Source: Candidatus Nanohalarchaeota archaeon
Lineage (GTDB): Archaea; EX4484-52; B79-G9
Length of the DNA: 7,511 nt
Assembly: GCA_030594795.1 (NCBI GenBank)
Contig: JAUVEK010000063.1
Location: 1-7,511 of the forward strand
Direction of reading: 5' to 3'
Below, one piece after another: positions 5,770 through 7,511 of the stretch. The notes under the pieces were generated by a model. The model saw only the letters and a program-made list of their open reading frames with translations. It had not been told where the DNA came from and searched no databases. The position numbers and the translations under genes were made by a program. Every line of letters begins with the position of its first letter. Position 1 is the stretch's first letter.

Positions 5770-5887
5770 GTTTCTGTTCTTAATTAGACTAGACTTATAT
5801 TTTTGTACACTGTGGTATGATTTTCATGATTTTTTTGAAAATGGTGATAATATAAAAAAGACAAGTGAAGCAAAAGATGTAAAAGAT

Positions 5888-7138
5888 GTGAAAGAGGCGA
5901 AGAAGCAGCAAGGCAAGCCGGAAAAAGAGGTGTATGTTCCTGAGCTGAACCTGGGTATTGTTGGCCATGTGGATCACGGCAAGACTACGCTTACGCAGAT
6001 GCTTACAGGTAAGTTTACTGATGAGCATTCTGAGGAGCTCAAGAGAGGGATTTCAATCCGCCTGGGATATGCGGATATGGATATCCGGAAATGCCCGAAG
6101 TGCAAGGAGCCTCTCTGCTATACGACGCTTAAGAAGTGCATCAATGATGCACAGGATACTGTGCACCAGAGGATGATTTCAATTGTGGACCTGCCGGGGC
6201 ATGAGACCCTGATGGCGACAGTTTTAAGCGGGGCGTCTCTTCTTGACGGGGCGATTTTAGTGATTGCTGCCAATGAGGAGTGCCCGCAGCCGCAGACTAC
6301 TGAGCATTTGTCTGTTTTGAATATCGCGGGGATAAAGAATATAATAATTGTCCAGAATAAGGTTGATCTTGTGGATGAGAAGCAGGCGCTTGAGAATTAC
6401 AACAAGATTAAGGAGTTTGTCAAGGGATCCATTGCAGAGGATGCGCCTATAATTCCTGTGTCTGCGCAGCACAGGGCAAATATTGATGTGCTGCTTTCTG
6501 CAATACTTGATATAATGGTTGCCCCTAAAAGAGATGAGAAATGCGATCCTAAGATGTATGTTGCAAGGTCCTTTGATGTGAATAAGCCCAGTACAGAGCC
6601 GAAAAATCTGGTGGGCGGCATTATCGGCGGGACGCTTGTTGAGGGCAGGCTTAAGGTGAATGATGAAATTGAGCTGCGTCCCGGCATAAAAGTAGATGGT
6701 AAGTGGAGGTCTGTTACGACGAAAGTAATGTCGATTGCGCAGGGTTCGCACTTGCTGAAGGAGGGGACTCCCGGCGGGCTTCTTGCTGTCGGCACTTTGC
6801 TTGACCCCTATATTTCAAAGTCAGATAGTATTGCCGGGAATGTTGTCGGTCATGTCGGTAAGCTGCCTGAGGTAAGGCATGAGCTGAAGCTGGAAGTTCA
6901 CCTGATTGAGCGGGTTGTCGGCCTCTCAAAAGATGAGCAGGTCAAGAGAGTACAGGAGAATGATGTGCTGATGATGAATGTCGGTACAGCGAAGACGGTT
7001 GGAGTATGCAATAGTGCCGGCAATGTTGCAAGCTTTAAGCTGAAGATACCTGTCTGTGCAGATGCCGGCGATAAGGTGGCTCTTTCCAAGCAGATACAGG
7101 GCAGATGGCGACTGATTGGTTACGGGATTATAAAGTAG
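5888..7138 (+). CDS. eif2g: Translation initiation factor aIF2 subunit gamma
   Basis: This is the GTPase core of archaeal aIF2, which carries Met-tRNAi to the small ribosomal subunit. The 416 residues cover the full family. In the G domain, G1 is GHVDHGKTT (26-34), switch 1 is RGISIRLGYAD (53-63), G3 is DLPGHE (101-106, usually DAPGHE), G4 is NKVD (157-160) and G5 is SAQH (192-195). A zinc knuckle uses C69, C72, C77 and C84. Two beta-barrel domains follow, ending in the conserved QIQGRWRLIGYGII. The GTG at 5888 is the first conventional start in frame but has no ribosome site. GGTGAT at 5843-5848 instead precedes an in-frame ATA at 5852, which would add 12 mostly charged residues. It is divergent from traB and convergent with the next gene, with a 4-nt gap. 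Confidence 0.96.
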   Translation: MKEAKKQQGKPEKEVYVPELNLGIVGHVDHGKTTLTQMLTGKFTDEHSEELKRGISIRLGYADMDIRKCPKCKEPLCYTTLKKCINDAQDTVHQRMISIVDLPGHETLMATVLSGASLLDGAILVIAANEECPQPQTTEHLSVLNIAGIKNIIIVQNKVDLVDEKQALENYNKIKEFVKGSIAEDAPIIPVSAQHRANIDVLLSAILDIMVAPKRDEKCDPKMYVARSFDVNKPSTEPKNLVGGIIGGTLVEGRLKVNDEIELRPGIKVDGKWRSVTTKVMSIAQGSHLLKEGTPGGLLAVGTLLDPYISKSDSIAGNVVGHVGKLPEVRHELKLEVHLIERVVGLSKDEQVKRVQENDVLMMNVGTAKTVGVCNSAGNVASFKLKIPVCADAGDKVALSKQIQGRWRLIGYGIIK

Positions 7139-7142
7139 AGCT

Positions 7143-7511
7143 TTAGTCTGTTATTTTGTCTTTTACTTTATCGATTTCTTCACTTGATGTTTCAGGCTTT
7201 TCTTCTTCCGGCTGCTGCACTGGTGTGGGCCTGAATGGTTCCTGCTTTTTCTGCCTTTTTTTCACGATGATATAACCTGCTACTGCGACTAGTACCAGTA
7301 TTATGATGAAAACCAGTACTGGTGAAGTCCCTTTATCTTCAGGGATTATAACGGGCGGTTCTCCTGCAGGAATAGGGGTATCTTCAATGCTTTCTGCGTA
7401 TACTTCAGTTGCCATTGCATCGATTACAGAGGCATCCACTTTCTTGTTTACTGTGTATGATATATCGATTGACTGGCCGGGGTTTAGTTCTGAGAATACT
7501 ATTGCGTATTC
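7143..7511 (-). CDS. Membrane-anchored protein of unknown function, N-terminus off window
   Basis: The reading frame is open to the right edge; 122 C-terminal residues are visible. The first 24 (EYAIVFSELNPGQSIDISYT and onward) look like the last strands of a beta-sandwich domain facing outside the cell. A proline-rich stretch follows, then one transmembrane helix at visible residues 64-83, the positive stop-transfer cluster KKRQKKQ, and an acidic, proline- and glutamate-rich cytoplasmic tail ending at the TAA (7143-7145). This suggests a type I membrane protein with an extracellular domain and C-terminal anchor, perhaps with a signal peptide outside the window. I do not recognise the family. 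Internal GTG at 7439 could be mistaken for a start, but the upstream frame continues in a sensible protein sequence. Codon use resembles the other minus-strand genes less strongly than gatB does. Confidence 0.75.
   Translation of the reverse strand, partial: EYAIVFSELNPGQSIDISYTVNKKVDASVIDAMATEVYAESIEDTPIPAGEPPVIIPEDKGTSPVLVFIIILVLVAVAGYIIVKKRQKKQEPFRPTPVQQPEEEKPETSSEEIDKVKDKITD

Noticed and set aside
6257..6795. Minus-strand frames of 132 and 164 codons inside aIF2-gamma
   Set aside because: aIF2-gamma is unmistakable in the plus frame; the minus products match nothing and have no promoter or ribosome site.
7139..7175. T-rich stretch after aIF2-gamma, considered as an archaeal terminator
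   Set aside because: It is plausible, since archaeal termination uses T-rich tracts, but similar tracts occur throughout this G+T-rich strand and it lies within the convergent gene, so it cannot be distinguished from background.
7312..7323. 12-bp perfect palindrome ACCAGTACTGGT
   Set aside because: It lies inside the membrane protein's coding sequence just before the helix and is explained by ordinary codons; a single copy gives no sign of a site.

Overview
This 7.5 kb window is chromosomal DNA from an archaeon. The support is a histone-fold protein, the gamma subunit of initiation factor aIF2, an archaeal NOB1 (PIN domain plus zinc ribbon), a DUF131/TIGR00304 membrane protein, a TraB-family membrane protein, and TATA-type promoters about 25 nt upstream of most start codons, several of which imply leaderless or very short-leader mRNAs. 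The exact lineage cannot be fixed by eye. The small, tightly packed genes and the mix of euryarchaeal-like proteins would suit a DPANN archaeon (for example Woesearchaeota-like) or a small euryarchaeon, but this is a guess.

Layout, left to right. (1) 1-974, minus: the N-terminal two thirds of gatB, running off the left edge. (2) 1153-2751, plus: a Na+/phosphate cotransporter-type protein fused to a C-terminal PhoU domain, divergent from gatB across a 178-nt two-promoter region. (3) 2752-2985, minus: a DUF131 membrane protein whose stop codon directly abuts the transporter's stop. (4) 3030-3706, minus: a two-gene mntA-hepT toxin-antitoxin operon with a 4-nt ATGA overlap. (5) 3770-3982, minus: an archaeal histone, divergent from (6) 4046-4534, plus: nob1, with one TATA element between them that could serve both. 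(7) 4531-5691, minus: a TraB/PrgY-family protein, convergent on nob1 with overlapping stop codons. (8) 5888-7138, plus: aIF2-gamma, divergent from traB. (9) 7143-7511, minus: the C-terminal part of a membrane-anchored protein entering from the right edge.

Functionally this is mostly housekeeping: translation (gatB for transamidation of mischarged Asp-/Glu-tRNA, aIF2-gamma for initiator tRNA delivery, nob1 for 16S rRNA 3'-end maturation), chromatin (histone), phosphate transport, and three membrane proteins of poorly known role. The toxin-antitoxin pair is the only clearly accessory element. Its codon use differs from the other minus-strand genes, which suggests a separate origin. There is no stretch over 300 bases without a gene. 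I saw no tRNA, rRNA, CRISPR, insertion sequence or att-like repeat. I do not see a convincing undescribed multi-gene system. The most interesting points are a possible AUA start for aIF2-gamma, the shared histone/nob1 TATA element, the zero-gap convergent gene ends, and the compositional outlier formed by mntA-hepT.
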